Shown in pieces: positions 33,101-40,312 of a DNA stretch of 40,312 bases. The stretch spans positions 33,439 through 73,750 of the forward strand of contig QAXH01004224.1 of the NCBI GenBank assembly GCA_004335635.1, written 5' to 3'. Every line of letters begins with the position of its first letter. Position 1 is the first letter of the stretch. Position numbers and translations under genes: made by a program. The stretch is from Chloromonas sp. AAM2 (lineage: Eukaryota; Chlorophyta; Chlorophyceae; Chlamydomonadales; Chlamydomonadaceae). Under the pieces are notes generated by a model. The model worked only from the letters and a program-made list of their open reading frames with translations. It was not told where the DNA came from and did no database searches.

Positions 33101-36100
33101 CAGCAAGGCCACAAGCGTTAAGAGCGACAGCGAATACAGCAGCAAGGGCGATAGTGGTGGTCGCCCTGGGCTTCAGAGCTTGCTGATAGATATCGATGAC
33201 TTGCAGGTCGGTGCACGCCCGGCTAGAACGTGCTTGTACTGCTGGTTAGTTTGTTGGTTGTTCAGAGGTTGTTACATGTGGTTGTATTCGAGCCATGGAG
33301 TGCCTTTCATCTCAAAATGTGTTACAATGTGTTGTTATGTTAGTTCGTGATTTCTTGTTTCACCTTGTTTGCAGAATGTTGTGGCAGACAGTGCCTTGGA
33401 GAGCACCTTGGACCAGGCAGCACCTGGCAGCACATCCCAAGATTCACCGCTGGACTCCAGGCGAAGCGCCAGCAGCGGAGTTACAGCCACAGGACGCCTC
33501 TCTGCCAGCCGCAGCAGCGATGATAGTCATCCTACGCAGGCAGACAGCACCAGCCTTATGCCAGTTGCTACCAGGCGTCGGTCTGCCAGCCGCAGCAGCG
33601 AGGGTAGCTCGATTTCCCAGCGCCTCAGAGGGCCTGCTGAATCAGAAGAAGTGCCGCCAAGCGAGGCTTACACGGCACGCACCCGCTCCCGCTTGCCGTC
33701 GGAGACCGGCGAGGGTGACGATTCCCGGCCCAGCAACAGTGGAAGCTCCACCGTGCCCAGCCTGGCTAAACGCACAGCTAGCAGCGGTGGTAGCTACTCG
33801 GACGATGCCTTTGATGCAGGCGAGGGTGACGAGGTTGGGAGTGCACGAGCTATGGTGGTGTCTGGTGTTGGGTGTGGCAGTGATGGGGGTAGTGACGGTG
33901 CCAGCGTGCTGGCTTCCCAAAGCTTGCCTGACCTACCTGCAGCACAGGCGTTACAGCCGGCGGTTGAGGCGGTTAAGGAGGTGGTTGAAGCCGTTGAGGA
34001 GGAAGCGGATGACATTGATGACGAGATTGAGGAGGAGGACATTGAATTTGATGAAGAGGAGCTGCTGATTGATGCATCAGTATCAGGTATAGAATTGAGT
34101 AAGCGTGTGGCAAGCGACAAAATGCGTTGCTTGCTTGACTACAGCAAACAGAGGGAGGGGCGCTTGTGTAACTACTGGTGCTAAATATAGGATATGGTTG
34201 TATCTCGAGCATGCTGCCTGTGACATATGAACAGCCGTTGCTCTCTAGCCACGCCATTCACCAGTTTGCCAGCTCGAGTGTCAATGCACTGGTCTGTGGA
34301 GCAGGGTCACACGGTGCGCTAGTGTACGTGTGTGCCTGCTCCCTCTACCACTCGCGACTGGCGGTGATGGTTCTGAGCAGGAGCTGCAAAGGACACACAC
34401 ACGCGCACATTCGCTGTCTTATTCTCCGCACACTCTCGCTGCCTGCAGGTGCAGTTGCCAGTCCCACTCCTACACCTGCTCCTGCCGCTCCCACCCCCAC
34501 CGCTCCCAGCCCCGCCGCCCCTCCAAGCCCCGCTTCCGCCCCCAGGTCCGCGGGCACTCCCCTGTCCCAGTCCGCAGCACGCGGCGAGGTGCTACTAGAC
34601 GCCTCCGACCTGTTGGAGTCCATGATGGCAGTCAGCGAGGAGGAAATGCTCGCAGAGGCACTAAGGGAACAGGCAGCAGCTGCTGCAGCTGTGGCTGTGG
34701 CTGCTCCACAGCCTGCCTTGGTGCGACCAGCAGCAGCTGCGGCAGCTGCTGCTGCTGCTGGCTCAGATCAGCCAGCTGCAGCCACACCTGCACAAGAAAA
34801 GCCAGCAGCATCGGCAGCGGCCCCACCCAGCACACGGCCAGAGCCCATCCTGTCCAAAGACAATTCCAACCACAGCACGAGTGCCAGCGATGGCGGGTTG
34901 GAAGCCCCTGCCCCATCAGGTAGCACTGAAGAGGATGAGGGGTATGATGAGGAGTTTGAGGCTGATGGTGCGAGCGATGACGAGCTGCGGGGCGCTCAGG
35001 CTGCCTTCAACCTCACGTCAGGTGGGCACCAGTGGAAGCAGGGTGGAGGGCGGAGCGGACTGGTTCAGATGGAGACACACAGGCCCTGCTGAGCTGACAT
35101 AGAAATAGAAGATAGCAGGTGCATGAACCGATGCAACATTTCAGGAGTATGGGGTGCAGAGCTCTGACGCGGTCGGACATGTCTACACCCGACACTACTG
35201 TGGAGGAATAGGATAACAAGAGCGAGGAATCTGAGAATTCATCAACAGGTGCCTGTGAGGCTTCACCCGCTTCACCACAAACTGCTCTGTTCTGCCACGC
35301 AGGCCAAGACGATGACGGTGACGATGGCAGTGCCGGCAACCTTGAGGTCTCACACCTTTCGGGGAGTGAGGATCTCACACAGTACCAGGTGTGTGACATC
35401 TGCCACCTGCTCTCACTCTTACTCGCATGTTCTTCTCAATGGGTGTGCATCAATTTGGCCAGAACCGACAGGTAGAGCTTGTGTTCACACAGACTTGGGC
35501 CTGTGCACGGACTCCAACATATTGACCTCATTATGCAATTTTGGAGTAAGTAGGTGTACACACACACATGCTCATGTTGCTCTCGCTCATGCAGGTTGTG
35601 GAGCAAACCGAACCTGAGCCACCCACGTCCGCCACTGCAACCGAACCCGTCCCGATGTCCACTGCAACCACAATAACTGTCCAAGCACGAACCAGAGTTC
35701 TGTCTGCAGAGTCGAGCATGGACGAGGAGGTAGAGGATGAAGTTGAAGCTGTTGTGGAGGAGGAAGGGGAAGGGGAACAGCCCCCAGCAGGCCTCGGTTT
35801 GCCAGCAGCCACACCAACACAGCCGCCTGCGGCTCCAGCTACCACTGGTGAAACGGAAAAACGGACAGAGACTGCTGTAACTTCCTTGGGGGATAGTTTG
35901 GAGGAGTTGGCGGGCCTCCGGCCACCCACCACCAGCAGACTACCCGCCCCGGCAGCAACAACAAGCATGCCTACTATCCAGCAGGCAACTGCACAAGACG
36001 TGGTGGTGGCTGCCCCAGCAGAGGAAACCGATTCAACTGCAGACACGGACCACATGCCGGGCGCCACGGTGCAGAGCAGCGTCACAGCCGCTGGCAAGAC

Positions 36101-39100
36101 AGGGAATGCCGGAAGGGCGCTCGATGCATGGTCTGACGAGGGCGGAGCGGATGTGGACGACGGTGAAAGCGGGAGCGCGGCAAGTGTTGTGGCAAGCGAT
36201 TACTCCATGAGCTTTGATGGCGTGGATGGAGACTTGGAGGTGGATGCATCGCCTGCTGTTAGCCCAAGGCATCACAGGGAGCCACGTGAGGAGGAGGAGG
36301 AAGACGTTTCTGATCACATGGGTGACCGAGTGACCGATGCCATTATGAGTGACATGCTCAAGGATAGTGTGCAGGTACGTCGGTTGGCTGGTTGGTTGTC
36401 TTGATGATCATCTTGCATTGCAGCCTGTGGCAGAGTCCAAGGGACAGACAGGGGGTGGCGCTGATACACCTACATGAGTGTCCCGCGTGGTTTTATTCAA
36501 ACTAAGTAGCGCCCACGTCCGACGACATTGCATCTCCGATGCATCTTTGACGACATGGCATCTTCGATGACATTGCAAGAAGTATTCGTGACCAATCACA
36601 AACAGGGCTGATGTTACACAAATACGCACAGAAAGGCAAAGATGCTCAGGTGCAGGCGGTACTCGTACTGTCCACGTGTTGCCCCGCTTGCAGGCCATTG
36701 TGTCGGTAGCAGGCGGCCCCGCCAGCCTCACCAGCAGCCCGCAGCGCCACACCGCACCCACATCCACCACCACCTCAGTCTCCACCACCAAAACTACCAC
36801 CTCTACCGCTGTCACTCCTGCCACTAGCACTGTAGCAGAGGAGGCCGCAGCCGCGCCCGTCTCGCATGCATTGCCGACGGAGTGGCCCCCGCTGGTCCAG
36901 GCCTCTCGGGTGATGAAGCGGGTGGACTCGGGCGGAAGTGACGGCGGCAGCGACGGGTTTGGCTCGGGCACGCAGCAGTACACGGACGAAGATCTAGGGT
37001 GCGTTGTGGGCGTGAAAGAATTGGTGGCATGGTGGACGGTGTGAAATGATGGGCAGGGTTTTGCGGGCCATGGTGCATGCATTTCGCCAGGGTGTACAGG
37101 CCTGCACTCATGCGCAAGCTGCTAACTCTCACTTGTCGTCACAGCACTGCAAGAGCATTCGCTTCCATGAATAAAAGTTAATCGTGATGCAGTAGTGTCA
37201 TCATCACCCGCACCATCACACTGCACCATCACCCGCACCATCACCCGCACCATCACCCGCACCATCACCCGCACCATCACCTTGGCACCATCAGACTGAC
37301 CACAAACCATCACGCCTGCCCCGCTGCAACGCTTACCTGCACAGTTGGGGCGATGACGACCTAGGCGACGACTACCAGCTGAATCTGGGTGCGTACCTGG
37401 TGCCGGAGCACGACCAGGAGGTCATCCGGAGGGAGGCGGAGGCGGCCGCGGCGCCTGCTGTCAACATAACACCAGAGGTGCGGCCGAGTGCACATGCACA
37501 GGGTGCGTCAGTTTCTGCACGGACTTCACGTAGGGGGTCTGCTGATTTTGAGCGGTAAACTCCCACCTCTTGTCAAAGCGTGGAGCGTCAAACCATCGCC
37601 ATGCATGCCTGGTCATGCAAGGCCCACTCTGTGGCAAAGTTCATGCCGCCCTTTCCTGAGAGTATTTACTCGGCATTTACCTAGTAAAACTGTTCTACTC
37701 CACCTTTTCTTACACCACCACCACACATGCCCACTCTTGCCCTTGTCACTCTTTTCTGATTCTATCCTATGCCCCCTCGGTTGTGTTCTAGAATCCACAA
37801 CAGTTGTGCGTGCTGTGTGTGCTGTGTGTGTGTGTGTTGTGCAGGTCGTGTCGAGTTATATGCGTCAGGTGCTCAGCCTTAGGGAGAAGGACACGGGCCC
37901 ATGGCCACAGGTAAGCACAGTGCAGGCGTTTGGTCCTTGCAATCAATAGCCCTGTGACAGAAGGTCAGTGGCGTGCAGCCATCATGCTCCTGTTGAAAGC
38001 ACACAATCACAGCGTGTTTCAGGCAGTAGGAGTCGGTACTCCAAGGTCAGGTTCTTATGCACTGATTAGCTGGCACTGACTGGCCTGCAATTAATTCAGT
38101 CCTGTTGTTGGGCAGTACACAACTCCAGCAGCTGGCACCGTAAGACGCTGCAATGCACTACATAGTTGGCAATGTGTTTCAGAAATCCTTGAATCTATCC
38201 TGACCCTGCTTTCCCCATCGCCCCCAATTCCCAGGAGCTCTCCCCAGGCGAGGAGCCGCTGCACCTTGAGGGGTTCATCGCGATGGGCAGGGCCCTGCCT
38301 GAGGCCAGCGAGGCGCAGCACATCGCCTACAAACTGCTCTATGACGCAACCAATGAAGCCATCATCAGAGTGTACCGCACAGCCAACAGAATCAAGGTGG
38401 GGAAGGGCAGGGGCCGGCCATGCGATTGGGCAGGGCCACTGCTGCGTTGATAAGATCACTAAGCAGACAGACCCTTGCCGTTGCCATGTGGACATTGCCT
38501 TGGTCAGTACAGATCACTGCCATTGCCATATGGACATTGCCTTGGTCAGTACATATCACTGCCATTGCCATGTGGCCATTGCCTTGGTCAGTACAGATCA
38601 TTGGCGGTCCCTTGAACCCGCAGAGAGGAACTCGTTGTTTCAAACAAACAGATTGTGTTTGAGAACACACACAGACGCACCCGCCCTTCCCTCCCACACA
38701 CCATGTTGTTCGTATCCCCTCGTCTGTGCAGTTGCCCGTGTGGCTGCGCAGCCAGAGGCCGGTGCGCCCCCTGCCGTCCTCGGAGCAGCTGGTGCAGCAG
38801 GTCACGCAGCAGGTGCTGGACTGGCTGGGCGTGGGGGCGGCCGGGGAGGGGGAGCTGGACAAGCTGCTGGCGGCGGATGCAGGTGGGCCAGGGAAGGGAC
38901 ACAACAGCAGCGACTGTGAACTTCAGACACTAATCACTGGTTTGTTCATTGACATCATTGACAGCAGGAGCTGTGTTCTGCATGCAAGCACATCCAACAT
39001 CGCATTCACATTCTGTATGCACGCTTGTGAACAAGCATGCAACGATGTGTCGCCAACAATCTTTTCCGCAGGTGGCAACAAACAGGGTGCCAGGGTGCAA

Positions 39101-39412
39101 GCATTTGTGCCAGGCTGAGTTCAAGACTCAGTTGGATCACAAGTAGTTGGTGCACTGTATGTGTGTACCAGTTTTGCAGGATTTTGTAAACGGGAGCACG
39201 GGAACAGCATTTGATCAAAACAAGAAGTAATTGGTGTGTGTTGTGTGTGTGTTTTGTCTGCAGCCGAGGATGAGCGTCAGTGGGCCGTGCTGAAGGCTGA
39301 AGCCGAAGCCGAGGTGCAGCTGGAGCTGGCCGAGGCTCTGTGGGATGACCTCATGGACGACACGGCACAGGCCCTGAAGGAGGTGGAGGCAGCGCTCATG
39401 CGCCGGGGGTGA
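13148..39412 (+). CDS. Giant coiled-coil, DUF4378-ending protein (TRM/CEP350-like)
   Basis: About 48 exons, ATG 13148 to stop TGA 39410-39412. Exon lengths sum to 11757 nt, exactly 3919 codons, and every junction agrees in phase; exon coordinates are in the ten segment entries. The protein is mostly disordered (Ser, Gly, Ala, Gln), with short coiled coils near residues 484-540, 820-850, 1560-1666, 1960-2050, 2240-2310 and 2405-2480, acidic stretches near 3050-3110 and 3350-3380, about twelve Tyr-Ser-x-Asp-Phe-like motifs (residues about 1800-3700), and a C-terminal DUF4378-type domain (about 3700-3918). DUF4378 marks the plant TRM/LONGIFOLIA family, which recruits TON1 to microtubules and shares motifs with human CEP350, a FOP-binding centrosomal protein of about 3100 residues. 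No CAP-Gly domain, present in CEP350, was seen. A basal-body, centrosome or cortical-microtubule scaffold is inferred. Exons 1-2 are the least certain, and the gene could in principle be two. Confidence 0.8.
15533..16933 (+). other. Giant gene, exons 6-9: Pro-rich linker and first coiled coil
   Basis: Exons 15533-15781, 15987-16154, 16297-16419, 16562-16933, all joined in phase 0. Exon 6 is Pro/Thr/Lys-rich and then reads RPWTANMVKAGTQPELLAPL, a hydrophobic patch that looks folded. Exon 8 is a strongly charged helix (QFMERKRLEVQQRLREEAER). Exon 9 is acidic (DDWDADEPDVDAV) around a basic patch (RSRGRGVGGR). Confidence 0.8.
17150..20294 (+). other. Giant gene, exons 10-15: basic and coiled-coil region
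   Basis: Exons 17150-17248, 17443-17582, 18012-18455, 18764-19103, 19327-19559, 19833-20294, phases 0, 2, 2, 0, 2, 2. Exon 11 ends in a Gln-rich helix (RQMQLEQLQAQQETA). Exon 12 is Ala/Lys/Arg-rich, then coiled (IVLQLNGRIQDLQREAAEER). Exon 14 holds an acidic run (EDQEDDDGDSEG). Exon 15 holds three copies of a TLDxR-type heptad (NTLDSRNQTLDDRDHTLDG). Confidence 0.8.
20563..22028 (+). other. Giant gene, exons 16-17, with assembly gap
   Basis: Exon 16 (20563-21050) is open on both sides of the N run and stays in the same frame if the gap is 94 nt. It has charged helical sequence around the gap (LLQLRRVRDRAL before, RALQEAAERERLLREPW after), so the missing part is probably coiled coil. Exon 17 (21494-22028) starts GDPLSIINLAASAM, contains seven consecutive glutamines (21663-21683), and ends in a helix (ADLQNQLIMQMRK). 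Confidence 0.78.
20674..20767. other. Assembly gap (94 N) inside exon 16
   Basis: The run of 94 N interrupts a GC-rich coding stretch. Its true length is unknown; about 31 codons are hidden if the number is real. The flanks suggest a repetitive, charged helical segment, which may be why the assembly failed. Confidence 0.95.
23296..23319. repeat. (CA)12 microsatellite in intron 19
   Basis: A perfect CA dinucleotide run lies just before the exon 20 acceptor of the giant gene. Confidence 0.9.
23749..23850. repeat. Imperfect tandem repeat in intron 20
   Basis: TTGGGACAG occurs three times, and a longer unit (GGCATGTGAG, then TTACxGGCGATAGCAT) occurs twice, between exons 20 and 21 of the giant gene. 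Confidence 0.7.
24803..25035. repeat. Pyrimidine-rich tandem repeat next to a splice acceptor (intron 21)
   Basis: Five copies of a unit with core TAGGCTATCAGTCTC, separated by ACTTACCT/CACATACGTGTC-type spacers, fill the intron almost up to the exon 22 acceptor. The array is pyrimidine-rich on the sense strand, so it probably acts as an extended polypyrimidine tract. Confidence 0.85.
25303..25621. repeat. Minisatellite (unit about 24-27 bp) in intron 22
   Basis: About a dozen imperfect copies of CATTTGACCCATGACCCATGA occur over 320 bp, between exons 22 and 23 of the giant gene. Both strands are partly open through it (a Met-Gly-His-Gly-Ser-Asn-Asp repeat on the minus strand), but that is a by-product of the repeat. 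Confidence 0.9.
26277..26299. repeat. (CAAA)n microsatellite in intron 23
   Basis: About six copies of a CAAA tetranucleotide lie between exons 23 and 24. Confidence 0.85.
28726..28827. repeat. 21-bp tandem repeat, five copies, in intron 29
   Basis: The unit GTCACAGTCTGTGGTGGTAC plus C is repeated nearly perfectly (the first copy is 2 bp shorter), about 30 bp before the exon 30 acceptor. The low divergence suggests recent expansion. Confidence 0.9.
29357..29583. repeat. Direct 37-bp duplication in intron 30
   Basis: A 37-bp sequence containing GCGCTGGTCCAAGGGTAGCA occurs at 29357-29393 and 29547-29583 with two mismatches. The 153 bp between the copies are not repeated elsewhere in view. Confidence 0.85.
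30809..30857. repeat. (CAT/CAC)n trinucleotide-like tract in intron 33
   Basis: An imperfect run of ATC/CAC triplets (ACCATTATCATCACCACCAC and following) lies between exons 33 and 34. Confidence 0.7.
31026..34086 (+). other. Giant gene, exons 34-39: Ser-rich region with dense YSxDF motifs
   Basis: Exons 31026-31318, 31534-31731, 32010-32156, 32317-32379, 32721-33206, 33375-34086. Motif copies: TYSESFE (31130-31150), GYSQ joined to DISD across the exon 35/36 junction, QYSQDP (32094-32111), EYSEDT (32883-32900), EYSSKGD (33132), SYSDDAFD (33792). Exon 35 is open in a frame without Met and was found by phase alone. Exon 38 holds repeats of SEHxSKAASSxSGA. Exon 39 ends in a very acidic stretch (EEEDIEFDEEELLIDAS). 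Confidence 0.8.
32883..33160 (+). repeat. Coding repeat in exon 38 (SEHxSKAASS units)
   Basis: Two close copies of SEHxSKAASSxSGA and a third, weaker copy (GRSSKATSV) follow EYSEDT. The nucleotide copies (CAAGGCGGCAAGCAG) are almost identical, pointing to recent internal duplication. Confidence 0.8.
34449..36998 (+). other. Giant gene, exons 40-43: Ala-rich and acidic region
   Basis: Exons 34449-35021, 35303-35388, 35595-36374, 36694-36998. Exon 40 has Pro/Ala repeats, a poly-Ala run (34728-34762) and GYDEEFEADGASDDE (34939-34983). Exon 42 has two acidic runs, DYSMSFD (36198-36218) and a terminal helix DRVTDAIMSDMLKDSVQ, a type of short amphipathic segment I would expect to be conserved. Exon 43 is Thr-rich and ends at QYTDEDLG. 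Confidence 0.8.
37201..37290. repeat. 12-bp tandem repeat (CACCATCACCCG) in intron 43
   Basis: About six to seven copies of CACCATCACCCG and variants lie just before exon 44. Confidence 0.9.
37801..37840. repeat. (TG)n tract at the exon 45 acceptor
   Basis: A TG-rich run ends three bases before the AG of the exon 45 acceptor, in the place of a normal polypyrimidine tract. Confidence 0.75.
38473..38600. repeat. 42-bp tandem repeat, three copies, in intron 46
   Basis: Three copies of a 42-bp unit with core CATTGCCTTGGTCAGTACA lie inside the intron that splits the DUF4378-type region. Each copy contains a GGTCAG step but no good donor. Confidence 0.9.
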
Positions 39413-40312
39413 TGCACATGCGCATGGGATCGTGTGTGTTTGTGTGTGCGTCGTACACGCTGCATGCCTCAGTGCACATGGCGTGCGCTCACAGGACCCA
39501 GGTGCTGCCAGGATGGTTTGCTTTGTGGCTGCGGTGGCACAGGCTGACATGAGCATGAGGGTGCCGCCTGTGACGGACTGGTGCTGATCTCCAGATGCAA
39601 GGCAAGGCACACAGTACGTGGGGGGTGGTACATTGCGCCATTGCGCCCTACTTCACGCTGATGCTTGTGTATTGTATGTTCATACTAGTGTCGTGCTTGG
39701 GGGTTGCGTCGTTAAACTTGTATCCACATGACGCCATGGTCATGTATTCATGGTGTGCGAGTATTAGGCAGGCCATGGCCAATCGCCAGTGGCCTTCATA
39801 TGAAATTCATGCAACGCTGGAATTGCTGTGAGTGGCCACAGCCACTGAGACATCACAGAGTGTATGTGTCTGCCATACGACAGCGCCTTGTCACCTTGCA
39901 GCGATTGATTACTGACTTGATTATTGACAATGATTTGGATCCCGACATCCTCGCAATTCTTCCCAGAGCCACTGCTTAGTCGACCATTGTCGAGCGTGGT
40001 GCTGCTACTGTTTGAACGTTTAGCCAGTGTATTGTAACAAGGCTTCTGATACCTGGCAATAGACGTTCTTCGTAATCAAGTCTCCGCGACTCGCTGTGGT
40101 TGCGTTTTTGTTGTCGAGCACTGGCCCACTTGAGGCATGATGTTCAAGATGTGCCTAGGCCAGACAAGCATGGCAAAGCACGCATTGGTAGTTGCAGACA
40201 TGGTACCGAGTAGATACCAGGGGATGCCTTACAGGAGGCCATGGTCACCGGATACGGTCTGGGACTTTTGTGATACGGCGTATAATACGGTTTGGCAATT
40301 TTATGCGTCTGA
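39413..40312. other. 3' UTR of the giant gene and right edge
   Basis: No further gene is supported. The first plus-strand TGTAA after the stop is at 40033-40037, which would give a 3' UTR of about 0.64 kb. Short open frames at 39595-39979 show no domain. The last 250 bp contain several ATACGG repeats (40250-40290) but no recognisable element. Confidence 0.5.
40033..40037 (+). terminator. Candidate poly(A) signal TGTAA for the giant gene
   Basis: This is the only plus-strand TGTAA seen between the stop at 39412 and the window end. Cleavage would be expected 10-20 nt later. Confidence 0.45.

Larger units (their letters stand above)
37345..39412 (+). other. Giant gene, exons 44-48: C-terminal DUF4378-type domain
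   Basis: Exons 37345-37477, 37845-37910, 38235-38396, 38732-38882, 39264-39412. The order follows DUF4378: a V-x-x-YMRQVLS helix with a following W (exon 45); LEGFIAMG (exon 46); AYKLLYDATNEAI, matching the hallmark LLFDxVNE; LPVWLRSQ (exon 47); a SSEQLVQQVTQQVLDWL helix; ELDKLLAAD; QWAVLKAEAEAEV; and LELAEALWDDLMDDTAQ at the end (exon 48). In plant TRMs the extreme C-terminus contains the motif that binds TON1, and CEP350 has an equivalent for FOP. TON1/FOP binding by this end is an inference. Confidence 0.75.

Noticed and set aside
13148..39412. Splitting the giant region into several genes
   Set aside because: Every neighbouring exon pair joins in phase and no internal stop is forced. I found no internal intergenic-like gap; the longest intron is 886 nt and is explained by the minisatellite.
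1..40312. Transposon, virus or horizontally acquired cluster
   Set aside because: No transposase, reverse transcriptase, integrase, long terminal or inverted repeats, or shift in base composition was seen.

Overview
The window is nuclear DNA of a green alga (Chlorophyta, probably Chlamydomonadales-like; I cannot name the species). The signs are intron-dense genes with GTGAGT/GTAAGT donors and TGCAG acceptors, TGTAA poly(A)-type signals, Ala/Gln/Gly/Ser-rich low-complexity proteins, and a scaffold gap of 94 N at 20674-20767. No operon, transposase, tRNA, rRNA or CRISPR array was seen. I rebuilt the genes by joining exons only where splice sites and codon phases agree.

Left to right: (1) 830-1751, minus: a small two-exon gene for a PAN/Apple-like domain protein that has no cysteines. 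(2) 2782-7875, minus: an eight-exon gene for a 1146-residue BRCA1/BARD1-type protein with an N-terminal C3HC4 RING, a long disordered basic middle and two C-terminal BRCT domains. It lacks the PHD-type zinc module of land-plant BRCA1/BARD1 and the ankyrin repeats of animal BARD1. (3) 8105-9639, plus: a four-exon gene for a 281-residue protein with an organelle-type presequence, two HMG boxes and a histone-H1-like tail. (4) 10528-12836, minus: a six-exon gene for WDR83/MORG1, complete at 317 residues. (5) 13148-39412, plus: a giant gene of about 48 exons and 3918 codons, in frame from the first ATG to the stop, ending in a DUF4378-type domain as in plant TRM proteins, which are related to centrosomal CEP350. 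Its second half carries coiled coils, acidic stretches and about a dozen copies of a short Tyr-Ser-x-Asp-Phe-like motif.

Gene order is head-to-head for RING-BRCT/HMG (229 bp between start codons) and WDR83/giant gene (311 bp), and tail-to-tail for HMG/WDR83. The introns of the giant gene are loaded with minisatellites and microsatellites. The predicted roles (genome stability, organelle nucleoid, splicing/MAPK scaffold, centrosome or cortical microtubules) are eukaryotic housekeeping functions, but the RING-BRCT architecture, the twin-HMG organelle protein and the giant TRM/CEP350-like protein with its motif array are unusual enough to follow up.
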